Source: Nitrososphaerota archaeon (GTDB lineage Archaea; Thermoproteota; Nitrososphaeria; Nitrososphaerales; Nitrosopumilaceae). Taken from it: DNA of 64,000 nt. Each line of letters begins with the position of its first letter. Within the stretch, counting starts at the first letter, position 1. A model generated the notes under the pieces. It was not told the DNA's origin. It made no database searches and was given only the letters and a program-made list of their open reading frames with translations. Below are positions 1-7,972 of the stretch, in pieces. The stretch spans positions 62,001 through 126,000 of the forward strand of contig JAGWGU010000001.1 in NCBI GenBank assembly GCA_028867275.1, given 5' to 3'. The translations under genes and the position numbers were made by a program.

Positions 1-406
1 CCACAAATATTGTTGCTATTGGCTTGAAGTACTTTGGCATCTTCATGGACACAAATGCAAGCACTATAGTTGGAATCAAGATCATTAGGAGCAGGCCTAC
101 AAATACTGGCAATGATGTTACTATCTTGTTTTGGCCTATTGCATATACTGCAACCGAACCTGCTATGCCAAAGATTACAAGTGTAGTTGCCTTGGCACGT
201 CCACTGGTGGATACTCCGCCACTTAGAATTCCTGCACCCAAGAAGACCATGCCTACAAACATGGTTAAACCTGAAAGGGCCTGCATTCCTGTAAGGAACG
301 TGTTTGCAATGCCCAAATATGATAAAATTACTCCCGCAAGACCAATCGCTGTTAATCCCATTCCTGGCATCATGAGGTCCCAGTCACTCATTTGTGGTTG
401 TTCCAT
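1..406 (-). CDS. Multi-pass membrane protein, 3' end cut by window edge
   Basis: The minus strand is open from an ATG at 404-406 to the window edge. The visible ~135 residues begin MEQPQMSDWDLMMPGMG and form about four hydrophobic segments separated by short loops (for example GLTAIGLAGVILSYLGIA and GLTMFVGMVFLGAGILSGG). It is divergent from the heme O synthase gene at 486, with about 80 bases between them, so it may belong to a terminal-oxidase or heme neighbourhood; that is inference from position only. I do not recognise the family and the C-terminus lies outside the window. The plus-strand reading frame over the same bases is a shadow: it is Pro/Thr-rich and lacks coding character. Confidence 0.75.
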   Translation of the reverse strand, partial: MEQPQMSDWDLMMPGMGLTAIGLAGVILSYLGIANTFLTGMQALSGLTMFVGMVFLGAGILSGGVSTSGRAKATTLVIFGIAGSVAVYAIGQNKIVTSLPVFVGLLLMILIPTIVLAFVSMKMPKYFKPIATIFV

Positions 407-485
407 GAGGTGACATACTTAATTCTTTTGAACACTGGGACAATCTTCGAAGAAATTAAATTCCCAGCAAATCAGCTATAGGTTT

Positions 486-1367
486 GTGGGATTAAAGGAA
501 GTACTTGAAGTATCAAAACCTAGAATCATAGTTTTACTTGTCATTACAGCAATCACTTCGATGTATGCTGCAAGCATCTTGATCGCACACAAGCCTCTGG
601 ATGGCACCACACTGTTCCATTTGATAGTGGCAGGAGCATTGTCGTCTGCAGGCTCGAGCGCATTGAATCACTATTATGATAGAGACATCGATCCATTGAT
701 GAAAAGAACAAGCACAAGACCAATTCCATCTGGAAGAATGTCAGCAAAAAGTGTCTTGATTTATGGACTTGCAGTAAGTTCTGTTTCAGTAATTTATGCA
801 TGGTTTACTCTAAATCCAGTTTCCACATTTTTCATTGCACTTGGAATATTCTTTTATGTAGTAATCTATACAGTCTGGCTCAAACGAAATAACTGGTCAA
901 ATATTGTAATTGGCGGATTTGCAGGAAATTGTGCATCAATGGCAGGCTGGTCTGCAGCAACTGGTTCGATGGATATTTTAGGGGTATTGGTTGGCATGCT
1001 GGTCTTTGTGTGGACTCCGTCCCACTTTTGGTGTCTTGCAATGAAGATACGAGATGACTATGCAGAGGCCAAGGTTCCAATGCTTCCAGTACTGATTGGG
1101 ATGCAAAAGACTTCAAAGTATATTCTGCTAAATACTGCAATACTTGTACCATATTCTGTTATGCTTGTTGCGTTCGGACTTGGCTATGTGTACCTTGGGG
1201 TTGCCCTGGTATCAGGTGGCCTAATGTTGCTTTATCACTATAAACTTACAAAGACCCCGACTTCGGACTTTGCATGGAAGGCATACAAGGTGACTGCGCC
1301 ATATCTTACTATCATATTTGTAGGAATTGCACTTGATGCAGCATTTCACTTTCCAGTGATAAAATAA
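486..1367 (+). CDS. ctaB: Protoheme IX farnesyltransferase (heme O synthase)
   Basis: UbiA-superfamily prenyltransferase that attaches a farnesyl group to heme B to make heme O, the first step toward heme A/O of terminal oxidases. The 293-residue protein has about eight to nine membrane segments. The first Asp-rich prenyl-diphosphate site is clear near residues 59-72 (NHYYDRDIDPLMKRT), followed by the RPIPSGR element. A second polar loop (KIRDDYAEAKVPMLP) carries the second acidic motif, typical of CtaB. The start is GTG at 486; a TATA-like stretch at 452-462 lies about 27 bases upstream, consistent with a leaderless message. It acts in the membrane and must serve the respiratory oxidase, which is not in this window. 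Confidence 0.93.
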   Translation: MGLKEVLEVSKPRIIVLLVITAITSMYAASILIAHKPLDGTTLFHLIVAGALSSAGSSALNHYYDRDIDPLMKRTSTRPIPSGRMSAKSVLIYGLAVSSVSVIYAWFTLNPVSTFFIALGIFFYVVIYTVWLKRNNWSNIVIGGFAGNCASMAGWSAATGSMDILGVLVGMLVFVWTPSHFWCLAMKIRDDYAEAKVPMLPVLIGMQKTSKYILLNTAILVPYSVMLVAFGLGYVYLGVALVSGGLMLLYHYKLTKTPTSDFAWKAYKVTAPYLTIIFVGIALDAAFHFPVIK

Positions 1368-1463
1368 TTTTTGAATATGCAAAATTATGATAAAACCTAG
1401 AGATGCAAAAACTAGAATTATTTTGAAAAGCCCCTGAATATTGCGCCTTGGAATTGTACTGGA

Positions 1464-1781
1464 CTATTGCTCTTCTATTTCTTCTTCTTGTCCGACACCT
1501 GGAAATCCTGACTCGTACTCTTTTTCCAGGTTCTCCATGTTTTGTCTTTCAATATCGTCTTCGTCCTCTGTTTTTTCAACTATCTCTATTCTGCGGTCGT
1601 CTTTGGTAAGCCATGTGACTTTTATCAAGCCATAGATCTCTAGGTTGAGAAGTGTCTTGTTGAACTCGTCTTCTGGAATTGATATGCCAGCTTTTATGAG
1701 TGCCTTTGACAGTTCCGAGTCGGTAAGGGATCCTGCAATCTTTATTTTTTCATATATTGTATTTCGAAGTGGGATGGCCAT
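1464..1781 (-). CDS. Small acidic-tailed protein, winged-helix-like, downstream of cdc48
   Basis: About 105 residues from ATG at 1779-1781 (MAIPLRNTIYEKIKIAG). A longer in-frame start at 1826 would overlap cdc48, so the ATG just 4 bases past the cdc48 stop was preferred. The first ~70 residues look like a small winged-helix fold: a helix (TIYEKIKIAG), a helix-turn-helix-like stretch (LTDSELSKALIKAGISIPEDEF), then LLNLEIYGLIKVTWLTKDDRRIEIV as the wing. The last ~35 residues are strongly acidic (EKTEDEDDIERQNMEN) and probably disordered. It is the last gene of the aEF1B-cdc48 block. No specific function can be assigned; a DNA-binding or adaptor role is inference. Confidence 0.75.
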   Translation of the reverse strand: MAIPLRNTIYEKIKIAGSLTDSELSKALIKAGISIPEDEFNKTLLNLEIYGLIKVTWLTKDDRRIEIVEKTEDEDDIERQNMENLEKEYESGFPGVGQEEEIEEQ

Positions 1782-1785
1782 GTCT

Positions 1786-3954
1786 CTAACCGTAAAACGC
1801 CTTGTCCATTGGCTTTGGTAGTGCATAAGAGATATTATCTTTAACTGTGCTGTACCAGTCCTCTACAGTTTTTGTAATTGACGGCTTGACATTTTTGAGT
1901 GCGGCAGCAAAGTCTCCACTGCTAACTTTTTGGCTGTTGTTTCTCATGGCATTTACTGCAGATTCTCTGCATACTGCAACAAGGTCTGCTCCACTATATC
2001 CCTTTGTTGCCACTGCAATCTCTTTCAAGTTTATGTCTCCAGAAAGTGGCATCTGTTTTGTAAGTAACTTGATTATCTCAAATCGCCCCTTCTCGTCTGG
2101 CGGTGGGACAAAGATCACAAGATCCAGTCTGCCAGGTCGTATCAATGATGGATCAATAAGATCTGGCCTGTTTGAAATTCCTAGCACTATTACTCTTGAT
2201 GCTCCTCCGTCTTCCATCTCTGTGAGAAGCTGGCTGAGCAGTCTCTCACCCACTCCACCTTCTTCAGTTGACTTGGAGCGGGCAAGCGAATCAAGTTCGT
2301 CAAATATTATTATACATGGTGATGATGTCTTGGCCTTTCTGAAGATCTCCCTTATTGCTTTCTCTGACTCTCCAACCCATTTTGACAAGATCTCTGGACC
2401 TCTTACAAGTATCATGTTTGCACCACTCTCTGTTGCAAGAGCTCGGGCAAGCAATGTCTTTCCACATCCTGATGGGCCGTATAGGAGTGCACCCTTTGGT
2501 GGCTTGATTCCCATCTTTTGGAATTTTGCAGGCTCTTTTATTGCAGTTATCAAATTGTCTTCTAGAGTTCTCTTTGCATCGTCCAGTCCCCCAACTTCTC
2601 TCCACCATACTTTGGGACTCTCTACATAAAACTCACGCATTGCAGTTGGCACAATCTCATGCATTGCATCATAGAAATCTTGTAGTGTGATCTTTAGCTT
2701 TAGCAAAATGTCAGGAGCTATCTTTTCAGTCTCGTTTTCAATCTCTGGCAGGTATGTCCTAACAGCTTTCATTGCAGCCTCTCTGCATAATGATTTAATG
2801 TCTGCCCCCGTGTATCCGTGCAATTCTGCAGCAAGTGTCTTGAGGTCCACGTCCTGGAGAGGCATGCCGCGTGTGTGGATCTGTAATATCTCTAGCCTGC
2901 CGTCTGCGTTTGGTACTGAGATCTCAATCTCTCTGTCAAACCTGCCTGGCCTTCGCAAGGCAGGGTCTACACTTTCTGGCCTGTTTGTGGCACCAAGAAC
3001 TATGACATTTCCTCTGTCGTTGAGTCCGTCCATCAATGCCAAGAGCTGGGCTACGACCCTTTTTTCGACATCCCCGTATGCCTCCTCTCTTTTTGGAGCA
3101 ATGGCGTCGATTTCATCGATAAATATTACACTTGGCGAGTTCTCCTTTGCCTCTTTGAAAATATCTCGCAGTCTTGCCTCTGTCTCTCCGTAATACTTGT
3201 TCATTATCTCTGGACCGTTGATTGAATAAAAGTTGGCCTCAGACTCACTTGCAAGTACCTTTGCAATCAAAGTCTTTCCACATCCAGGTGGACCGTACAA
3301 TAGTATTCCGCTGTGCGGTTCTATGTTGAGCCTTGTAAAGATTTCAGGATGCTTTAACGGAAGTTCAACTATCTCACGCATTCTCTTTGTCTGTGTCTTG
3401 AGACCGCCTATCTCCTCAAATGTGACCCTGACTTTTTTGTCAATTGATGTCTCTGTAAGTATTGTAACTGCAGTGTTTCGCTCTATCTTTACAACAGCCT
3501 TTGGCGAAATCTTGTGGATCTTAAAATCCATGGAATTTCCAAGAATCATTACTGATATCTCGTCACCCTCAGAAAGGGGCAATCCCCGCAGTCTGTTTTT
3601 TACAAAATCTGTAAACTCCTTGTCAACTGTAACGTTGCCGTTTACCGGCATCAGTGTGACAGTCTTGGCAGGCTTGGCAATTATTTTTCTTACATTTACC
3701 AAGTCGTTGATTCCAACACCTGCATTCTTTCTTGTCTGTCCGTCTACTCGTATGACATCTGGTGCCTTGTTGTCGTCATCTGCTGGCCAGACTATGGCAC
3801 AACTTGATCTCTTTCCTATGATTTCAATCATGTCGCCTGCTTCTACTTTTAAAAATTCCATTGCTTCAGGTTCTATTCTGGCTCGTCTCTTTCCAACGTC
3901 TCTCTGTTTTGCTTCGCCGACCCGCATTTGTAGCAGTTCGTCTTTTTTTACCAA
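1786..3954 (-). CDS. Cdc48/VAT-type AAA+ ATPase
   Basis: Archaeal p97/Cdc48 homologue of 722 residues, a hexameric unfoldase that feeds proteins to the 20S proteasome. Domain order: N-terminal double-psi barrel (~1-180), D1 ring with Walker A GPPGCGKT (~219-226) and Walker B FIDEID, then D2 ring with Walker A GPSGCGKT and Walker B IIFDELD. Arginine fingers sit in RRPGRFDRE (D1) and IRPGRLD (D2). The C-terminus ends FYG, a hydrophobic-Tyr-any (HbYX) motif of the kind that docks ATPases onto the proteasome alpha ring. It follows aEF-1B by 8 bases and is probably co-transcribed with it. Length and architecture match the family; confidence is high. Confidence 0.96.
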   Translation of the reverse strand: MVKKDELLQMRVGEAKQRDVGKRRARIEPEAMEFLKVEAGDMIEIIGKRSSCAIVWPADDDNKAPDVIRVDGQTRKNAGVGINDLVNVRKIIAKPAKTVTLMPVNGNVTVDKEFTDFVKNRLRGLPLSEGDEISVMILGNSMDFKIHKISPKAVVKIERNTAVTILTETSIDKKVRVTFEEIGGLKTQTKRMREIVELPLKHPEIFTRLNIEPHSGILLYGPPGCGKTLIAKVLASESEANFYSINGPEIMNKYYGETEARLRDIFKEAKENSPSVIFIDEIDAIAPKREEAYGDVEKRVVAQLLALMDGLNDRGNVIVLGATNRPESVDPALRRPGRFDREIEISVPNADGRLEILQIHTRGMPLQDVDLKTLAAELHGYTGADIKSLCREAAMKAVRTYLPEIENETEKIAPDILLKLKITLQDFYDAMHEIVPTAMREFYVESPKVWWREVGGLDDAKRTLEDNLITAIKEPAKFQKMGIKPPKGALLYGPSGCGKTLLARALATESGANMILVRGPEILSKWVGESEKAIREIFRKAKTSSPCIIIFDELDSLARSKSTEEGGVGERLLSQLLTEMEDGGASRVIVLGISNRPDLIDPSLIRPGRLDLVIFVPPPDEKGRFEIIKLLTKQMPLSGDINLKEIAVATKGYSGADLVAVCRESAVNAMRNNSQKVSSGDFAAALKNVKPSITKTVEDWYSTVKDNISYALPKPMDKAFYG

Positions 3955-3962
3955 GTGGACAC

Positions 3963-4244
3963 CTACTTCATATCGACAGATGTTCGGCTCAAGCCTAGCA
4001 CTTCGAACTCTCCCACTCCGTCTATTGCACGTACTGTATTTTCAAGAGAATCCATTTGACCTTCCTTGTCATCTAGGGCAAACTCTGCATTAAGAAAATA
4101 GAGGCCAAAAGCAAGCGGCTCTTTTGTATATTTTGAGAGTGTGATTCCTTCTTGTAGTGTGGAACTGATCTTTTTTGCAACCTCGTCTAGGTTTATCTCG
4201 GTTCCAGTTGGAAGAATTTTTGCTCTAAGTGAAAGTCGCGCCAA
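3963..4244 (-). CDS. Translation elongation factor aEF-1B (EF-1 beta), nucleotide exchange factor
   Basis: A 93-residue archaeal EF-1 beta, the guanine-nucleotide exchange factor that recycles EF-1 alpha from GDP to GTP. It has the alpha/beta fold expected of archaeal aEF-1B: a beta strand (RLSLRAKILPTG), a helix (NLDEVAKKISSTLQEG), the central YTKEPLAFGLYFLNAEFALDDKEG region with the conserved EPLAFGL core, and a C-terminal ENTVRAIDGVGEFEVLGL strand. Length is normal for archaeal members. The start is TTG at 4242-4244, only 3 bases after the stop of the upstream zinc-ribbon gene, indicating an operon zinc ribbon - aEF1B - cdc48. Confidence 0.93.
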   Translation of the reverse strand: MARLSLRAKILPTGTEINLDEVAKKISSTLQEGITLSKYTKEPLAFGLYFLNAEFALDDKEGQMDSLENTVRAIDGVGEFEVLGLSRTSVDMK

Positions 4245-4247
4245 TTT

Positions 4248-4427
4248 TTAAGGTCCTTCAAAAGTGCATGAATTGCATTTGTACTGTCTTGCTGATTCTC
4301 TGCAACTCTCGCATCTCCAGAGCAATAAAGCGCCACAGCTAGGGCAGTTGAATTTTACACATTTATCGTTAGGCATTATTGGTCTGTGACAAGAACTGCA
4401 CACAGGTAATGCTATGGCTGATGACAT
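4248..4427 (-). CDS. 59-residue zinc-ribbon protein upstream of aEF-1B
   Basis: Start ATG 4425-4427, stop TAA 4248-4250. The 59 residues carry four CxxC pairs: CSSC near residue 10, CPSC near 28, CESC near 39 and CNSC near 50, enough to bind two zinc ions. This matches the small archaeal zinc-ribbon RNA-binding family (DUF1610-type) that is commonly encoded next to aEF-1B. The tight 3-base spacing to aEF-1B supports co-expression and a role in translation or nucleic-acid binding; the exact function is not known to me. Confidence 0.88.
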   Translation of the reverse strand: MSSAIALPVCSSCHRPIMPNDKCVKFNCPSCGALLLWRCESCRESARQYKCNSCTFEGP

Positions 4428-4476
4428 GATAAAACTCGATTTCTACCGAATTTATACCTTGCTTATCAATTCTCAT

Positions 4477-5613
4477 TTAGCTCAGCAATCTTCTCAATTC
4501 ATTTCCAAAAATTGCCTGAACTGCTTTGACCGATCCTCTTACCCCAAGTAGCTTTGCAACAGATGTAGTGTGAAAATCAAAACTTCCTTCTTTTGAGATC
4601 TCGTCCACAATCTTTGGCGTTATTGACTCAAATATTTTATCAATTGATTTGTTGTCAAGCCTCTCAAGCAGGGAACGGGCAAGAAGCATGTTTTCAAACT
4701 CTTTGCCAAATTTTCTATTCCACTCTTTTTGGTATTCTGACAGTTCTGATTCATTTCCTGATTCTAAAAACTTGGAAATTGCATTGCCTGCAAGAATTCC
4801 TCCAACCCCTGACGTATAGATTCCTCCCGCAGTTGTAGGTTTTGCCTGCCCTGCAGCATCACCTATTGTAACAACATTTCCTGTGACAAATTCCTTGATT
4901 GGCCCTTTGACCCAAATTGGCGCAAATATTTTTCTGATGGCAGAGTGTTTCCCTTTTTTCTTGAGAAACTCTTCTATCACTAACGCTGGGTTGATTCCTC
5001 TTCCGGCCACTCCTACTTTGGCCTCGTCCCTTCTAGTGGGTATGACCCATGCAAAATATCCAGGATATTTTTCTTGATCTAAATGAACTTCAATTTTTTC
5101 CTTGTCTATCCAGTCTCCAAAGACTTCGTATTGTGCAGACTGGAGAGTTCCAGTTCTGTCTTTTTGAACAAGTGATGATACTCCTCTTGCATCTACAACA
5201 ATCTTGCATTTTATCTCGCCGTCTGACGTTCTGACTCCTTCCTTTGTTATCTCCCTTAATGATGATCTCACCCTGATTTCAGCTCCCTTGACTTGAGCTT
5301 GGTGCGCAATCTGCTTGTCAAACTCTCGTCTGTCCAAGACTATGACCTGTTGTGGCCTTGCATCAATTGTAAAGTCTTTTCCAGACGGTGCCACTATCTT
5401 GGCAGTACGTATCTTGTTGTCAAGTGTGGCCCTCATTGGTATTATTCCAAGATCATCCATTGCAGGTATGCTGACTACACCGCCACAGTGTTCTGGGGTT
5501 CCAATCTCAGAGTCTTCTTCTATTACTAGTACTCTGTGCCCCTTGCCTGCAATCTCTCTTGCACACAAGAGTCCAGCAACACTTCCTCCTGCTATGACTA
5601 CATCATAATCCAT
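4477..5613 (-). CDS. Geranylgeranyl reductase family FAD flavoprotein
   Basis: A 378-residue flavoprotein likely to saturate the geranylgeranyl chains of archaeal ether lipids (digeranylgeranylglycerophospholipid reductase). The N-terminal Rossmann FAD-binding motif is VVIAGGSVAGLLCAREIA (residues 5-22) with the acidic end of strand 2 at VLVIEEDS. A second FAD contact, GDAAGQAKPTTAGGIYTS, lies near residues 253-270 and is typical of the GGR family. The PEHCGG box near residue 40 is the conserved Cys motif of archaeal GGRs. It lies 49 bases upstream of the zinc-ribbon gene on the same strand. Related GGR-family enzymes reduce other isoprenoids, so the exact substrate is not proven. Confidence 0.9.
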   Translation of the reverse strand: MDYDVVIAGGSVAGLLCAREIAGKGHRVLVIEEDSEIGTPEHCGGVVSIPAMDDLGIIPMRATLDNKIRTAKIVAPSGKDFTIDARPQQVIVLDRREFDKQIAHQAQVKGAEIRVRSSLREITKEGVRTSDGEIKCKIVVDARGVSSLVQKDRTGTLQSAQYEVFGDWIDKEKIEVHLDQEKYPGYFAWVIPTRRDEAKVGVAGRGINPALVIEEFLKKKGKHSAIRKIFAPIWVKGPIKEFVTGNVVTIGDAAGQAKPTTAGGIYTSGVGGILAGNAISKFLESGNESELSEYQKEWNRKFGKEFENMLLARSLLERLDNKSIDKIFESITPKIVDEISKEGSFDFHTTSVAKLLGVRGSVKAVQAIFGNELRRLLS

Positions 5614-5693
5614 GTGTTTTATTTTTCATGTCTACACTATTAATTCAATACGGATTTTTAAAAAAATTCAATCTTACTTTAAGAAAAAATGGG

Positions 5694-5837
5694 TTAGTGG
5701 CTATGACCGCAACCACAAGAGTGTTCGCTCTCTGTGGGTTCATGTTGGCCACCCTTGCCTGAACACTTGGAACATTTGTCTGAACCAGTGGCAGAAAAGA
5801 ATCCAATTCCGCATGATACGCATTTCATACCTGGCAT
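5694..5837 (-). CDS. 47-residue zinc-binding microprotein
   Basis: Start ATG 5835-5837 (MPGMKCVSCGIGFFS), stop TAA 5694-5696. Two CxxC knuckles (CVSC at residues 6-9 and CSKC at 22-25) would form a zinc ribbon; the tail is rich in His and Cys (HSCGCGHSH) and could bind additional metal. A TATA-like stretch about 20-30 bases upstream (near 5855-5868) supports a separate promoter. Function unknown. The overlapping plus-strand frame is rejected because it lacks any recognisable content. Confidence 0.75.
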   Translation of the reverse strand: MPGMKCVSCGIGFFSATGSDKCSKCSGKGGQHEPTESEHSCGCGHSH

Positions 5838-5959
5838 GTATGTGTTAGAATACTGCCGTTATTTATGGATATTATAATTTGAAGATAAAAAACTAGTTTG
5901 GCTTTTTTTGCCGTCCATATTCAAAAGTTTAACATGTCCTGATGTTATCACAAAACATC

Positions 5960-6316
5960 ATGGGTATAATCAAGCAGGTAATTGTTGTGCGAAAAGATCT
6001 AGGGATGGGTACCGGAAAAATTGCAGCACAGGTAGGACATGCATGTGTTCTTGGTGCAGAACATGTGAGAAAATCAAAAAGAGAATGGTTTGATCAATGG
6101 GAACGATATGGACAGGAAAAAGTAGTTGTCAAAGTGTCCAGCATGTCAGAGCTTGATAAGGTAAAACGAGATGCAATATCGCATGACCTGCCATGGTCTG
6201 AGGTTACAGATGCAGGCCATACTCAGATAGAGCCTGGGACTGTTACATGCATCTCAATAGGTCCTGCACCAGAAGAAATGATTGACAAGGTAACAAAGGA
6301 TCTGAAACTTCTCTAG
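5960..6316 (+). CDS. pth2: Peptidyl-tRNA hydrolase, Pth2 type
   Basis: A 118-residue Pth2 enzyme that releases tRNA from prematurely dropped-off peptidyl-tRNA. The start ATG at 5960 gives MGIIKQVIVVRKDLGMG, the usual Pth2 N-terminus; a longer frame begins 18 bases upstream. Hallmarks are the MGTGKIAAQVGHAC loop with catalytic region Lys and His, KVSSMSELDKV, and the C-terminal DAGHTQIEPGTVTCISIGP segment with the conserved TQI and GP. Length is typical (about 115-120 residues). It converges with the small membrane-protein gene at 6321, separated by only 4 bases. Confidence 0.95.
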   Translation: MGIIKQVIVVRKDLGMGTGKIAAQVGHACVLGAEHVRKSKREWFDQWERYGQEKVVVKVSSMSELDKVKRDAISHDLPWSEVTDAGHTQIEPGTVTCISIGPAPEEMIDKVTKDLKLL

Positions 6317-6320
6317 TCTG

Positions 6321-6578
6321 CTAAATCTTGTGCTCTCTGTCTTTTATCTTTACGTCATATGTAGCAGTGATGTTGTCTCCAATCTTTGCATCGCAAGGTA
6401 TGTTGCGTATGATGTATCCATCAGTTGTTTCTGCGGTACATTTGCCTGCCTCTACATAAACAACTCTGACTTTTTCTGTAACCATGGTTGGAATTAAATT
6501 CCAAAATGGGAAGACAATAGTTGACATTATGACTATGGCAGCGGCAATGGCTCCGTATGCCAAGAGCTTCTCATTCAT
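6321..6578 (-). CDS. Small membrane-anchored extracytoplasmic protein
   Basis: An 85-residue protein with one N-terminal membrane segment (residues ~5-28, LLAYGAIAAAIVIMSTIVF) and a ~55-residue outer domain rich in beta strands. Two cysteines (GKCTAETTDG and IPCDAKIGD) could form a disulfide outside the cell. The short soluble part resembles a small beta-barrel in its alternating pattern, but no family is recognised. It stands alone on the minus strand, convergent with pth2. Confidence 0.72.
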   Translation of the reverse strand: MNEKLLAYGAIAAAIVIMSTIVFPFWNLIPTMVTEKVRVVYVEAGKCTAETTDGYIIRNIPCDAKIGDNITATYDVKIKDREHKI

Positions 6579-6707
6579 ACGCTTGATCGAATTACTCCGT
6601 TATTTAGGATTATTGAGACTGTATCTGGCATCAGATGATGTGCTTGCGATTCGCTATGTATGAAAATCTTAGAAATATTCTTATGCGCATTCATCTTGTC
6701 CAGTCAT

Positions 6708-6992
6708 ATGTTTGTGGTTTCAGCAGAGATTCAGATCAAAAAGGGCTCTGAAGAAGAATTCAAAAACTGGATAAAAGAGTCTAATGTAGAACTAGCCAAG
6801 TTTGATGGCTTTGTACAACGAAGGCTGCTTGAATCCCATAACGGAAAACATGTCATCTTGGTAGAGTTTGAGACCAAGGGAAAGTTTGAAGCAATGCACA
6901 AGACTCAGGAGCATTTTAGAATCCAGTCAAAAGGACACTCTTTCATGGAAGGTCTGCCTAAACCAACATTTTACGAAGTAGTATCTCAATAA
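6708..6992 (+). CDS. Antibiotic biosynthesis monooxygenase (ABM) domain protein
   Basis: A 94-residue dimeric alpha-beta-barrel domain of the ABM superfamily, which includes quinol monooxygenases and heme-degrading HmoA/IsdG-type enzymes. The preferred start is ATG at 6708 (MFVVSAEIQIKKGSEEEF), which matches the domain boundary; an upstream in-frame ATG at 6660 would add 16 mostly hydrophobic residues that resemble a signal peptide, so a secreted form cannot be excluded. The pattern GFVQRRLLES...HVILVEFETKGKFEAMHKT is typical. TATA-like AATATTC lies near 6674-6682. Substrate unknown; heme is one option by family analogy. Confidence 0.72.
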   Translation: MFVVSAEIQIKKGSEEEFKNWIKESNVELAKFDGFVQRRLLESHNGKHVILVEFETKGKFEAMHKTQEHFRIQSKGHSFMEGLPKPTFYEVVSQ

Positions 6993-7155
6993 AAGATACC
7001 TGTAACCTTGCAATCTGTGACTACAATGGTACTGGCATATGCAAAACGGTGCCTGAAAGAACTGCTGTACAAACCAAGCTGCCGTTGAAGACTGTTTTGA
7101 ACCATATCAATCAGTCACTGAGTATCATCAACTGAAGACGCAACAAACACGCATT

Positions 7156-7389
7156 CTATTTTGAATTGTTCTCTTGTTTGTCCAGTTCCTTTTTAAGAAT
7201 GGCAATCTGTGCAATTTCTTTGAACATCTCATCAATTTCAACTAGTTTTGAATACACTGAAAATACCTGTTCATAGGTGAGAATTGTTTTGTCAGGAATC
7301 CGTTCATTATGACATATGATGCTGTCTATGAATTTCCACATCTTATCCAAGGGTGGTTTGCTACCTGTGATCATTTTGAACTTGTACAT
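7156..7389 (-). CDS. Small soluble hypothetical protein
   Basis: A 77-residue, mostly helical, Lys/Glu-rich protein (MYKFKMITGSKPPLDKMW). The C-terminal half (YSKLVEIDEMFKEIAQIAI) forms a likely amphipathic helix or coiled coil. No motif or family recognised. It is divergent from the UspA gene at 7525; the 135-base region between carries a palindrome and may regulate both. Confidence 0.55.
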   Translation of the reverse strand: MYKFKMITGSKPPLDKMWKFIDSIICHNERIPDKTILTYEQVFSVYSKLVEIDEMFKEIAQIAILKKELDKQENNSK

Positions 7390-7439
7390 ACACTACCCCC
7401 CCAAATGGAATTTTTACTCTTGGTAATTATGGTATTGGT

Positions 7440-7483
7440 TGATTATCACATGTGATACCGCTGACTCTCAACTATGATAATCA
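7440..7483. promoter_or_regulatory. Palindromic operator candidate upstream of uspA
   Basis: A perfect 14-bp palindrome TATCACATGTGATA occupies 7444-7457. Overlapping it, TGATTATCA (7440-7448) and TGATAATCA (7475-7483) form an inverted pair 26 bases apart. All lie just upstream of the TATA element at 7493-7504 and within the divergent 7156/7525 intergenic region, the usual place for archaeal operators. The binding protein is unknown. Confidence 0.5.
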
Positions 7484-7492
7484 GTATCTGTT

Positions 7493-7504
7493 TTTTAATA
7501 AATT
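7493..7504 (+). promoter_or_regulatory. TATA box of the uspA gene
   Basis: TTTAATAAATTA centred about 26 bases before the ATG at 7525, the spacing expected for an archaeal TATA box driving a nearly leaderless transcript. Confidence 0.6.
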
Positions 7505-7524
7505 AAAGTCATAGAATTCATAGG

Positions 7525-7971
7525 ATGGCTGGAATTGCAAAAATGAAAAAGATAAAGAAAATACTGGTACCACTTGATGGCTCGAAAAATTCCATCAAGG
7601 GTCTGGAAGAGGCAATCTATCTTGCAAGACAATGTGGCGCTGTCATAACAGGACTATGTGTGATACCATTCTACATCCCATTGACCGGACCAAAATTTTT
7701 AGGTCCTTATAGAAAATATATGAAAAAACAAGCTACAGATTTCATGAATGGTGCAAAGACTCTGGCAGCAAAACACGGTGTAGTGTTCCAGGGAAAGATA
7801 ATCCAAGGCGATGTCATCATAGATGACATCAATAATTTTGCAGCCAAGGGGAGATTTGATCTCATAGTTATTGCTTCAAGGGGATTTGGCCAAGTAAAGG
7901 GATGGTTTCTAGGTAGCGTGACAAATGCCCTTGTACACAAATCGACAGTCCCAGTACTAGTAGTCAAGTAA
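7525..7971 (+). CDS. Universal stress protein, UspA family
   Basis: A 148-residue UspA-fold protein. The N-terminus MKKIKKILVPLDGSKNS is the classic first strand and ATP-contacting Asp; the C-terminal nucleotide-binding loop RGFGQVKGWFLGSV followed by STVPVLVVK matches the G-2x-G-9x-G(S/T) pattern of ATP-binding Usps. It probably acts as a homodimer in stress signalling, but its client is unknown. The stop at 7971 abuts the TTG start of the membrane-protein gene at 7973, so the two are very likely co-transcribed and possibly functionally linked. Confidence 0.92.
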   Translation: MAGIAKMKKIKKILVPLDGSKNSIKGLEEAIYLARQCGAVITGLCVIPFYIPLTGPKFLGPYRKYMKKQATDFMNGAKTLAAKHGVVFQGKIIQGDVIIDDINNFAAKGRFDLIVIASRGFGQVKGWFLGSVTNALVHKSTVPVLVVK

Positions 7972-7972
7972 A

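Noticed and set aside
24-413. Plus-strand 129-residue frame at the left edge
   Set aside because: Pro/Thr/Ile-rich shadow of the minus-strand membrane protein, whose frame has clear TM helices.
1847-4093. Long plus-strand frames opposite cdc48
   Set aside because: Antisense shadows of the Cdc48 ATPase, Ser/Pro-rich, no domains.
7002-7138. Frame reading CNLAICDYNGTGICK after the ABM gene
   Set aside because: No start codon in frame after the ABM stop; the Cys pattern alone is not enough.
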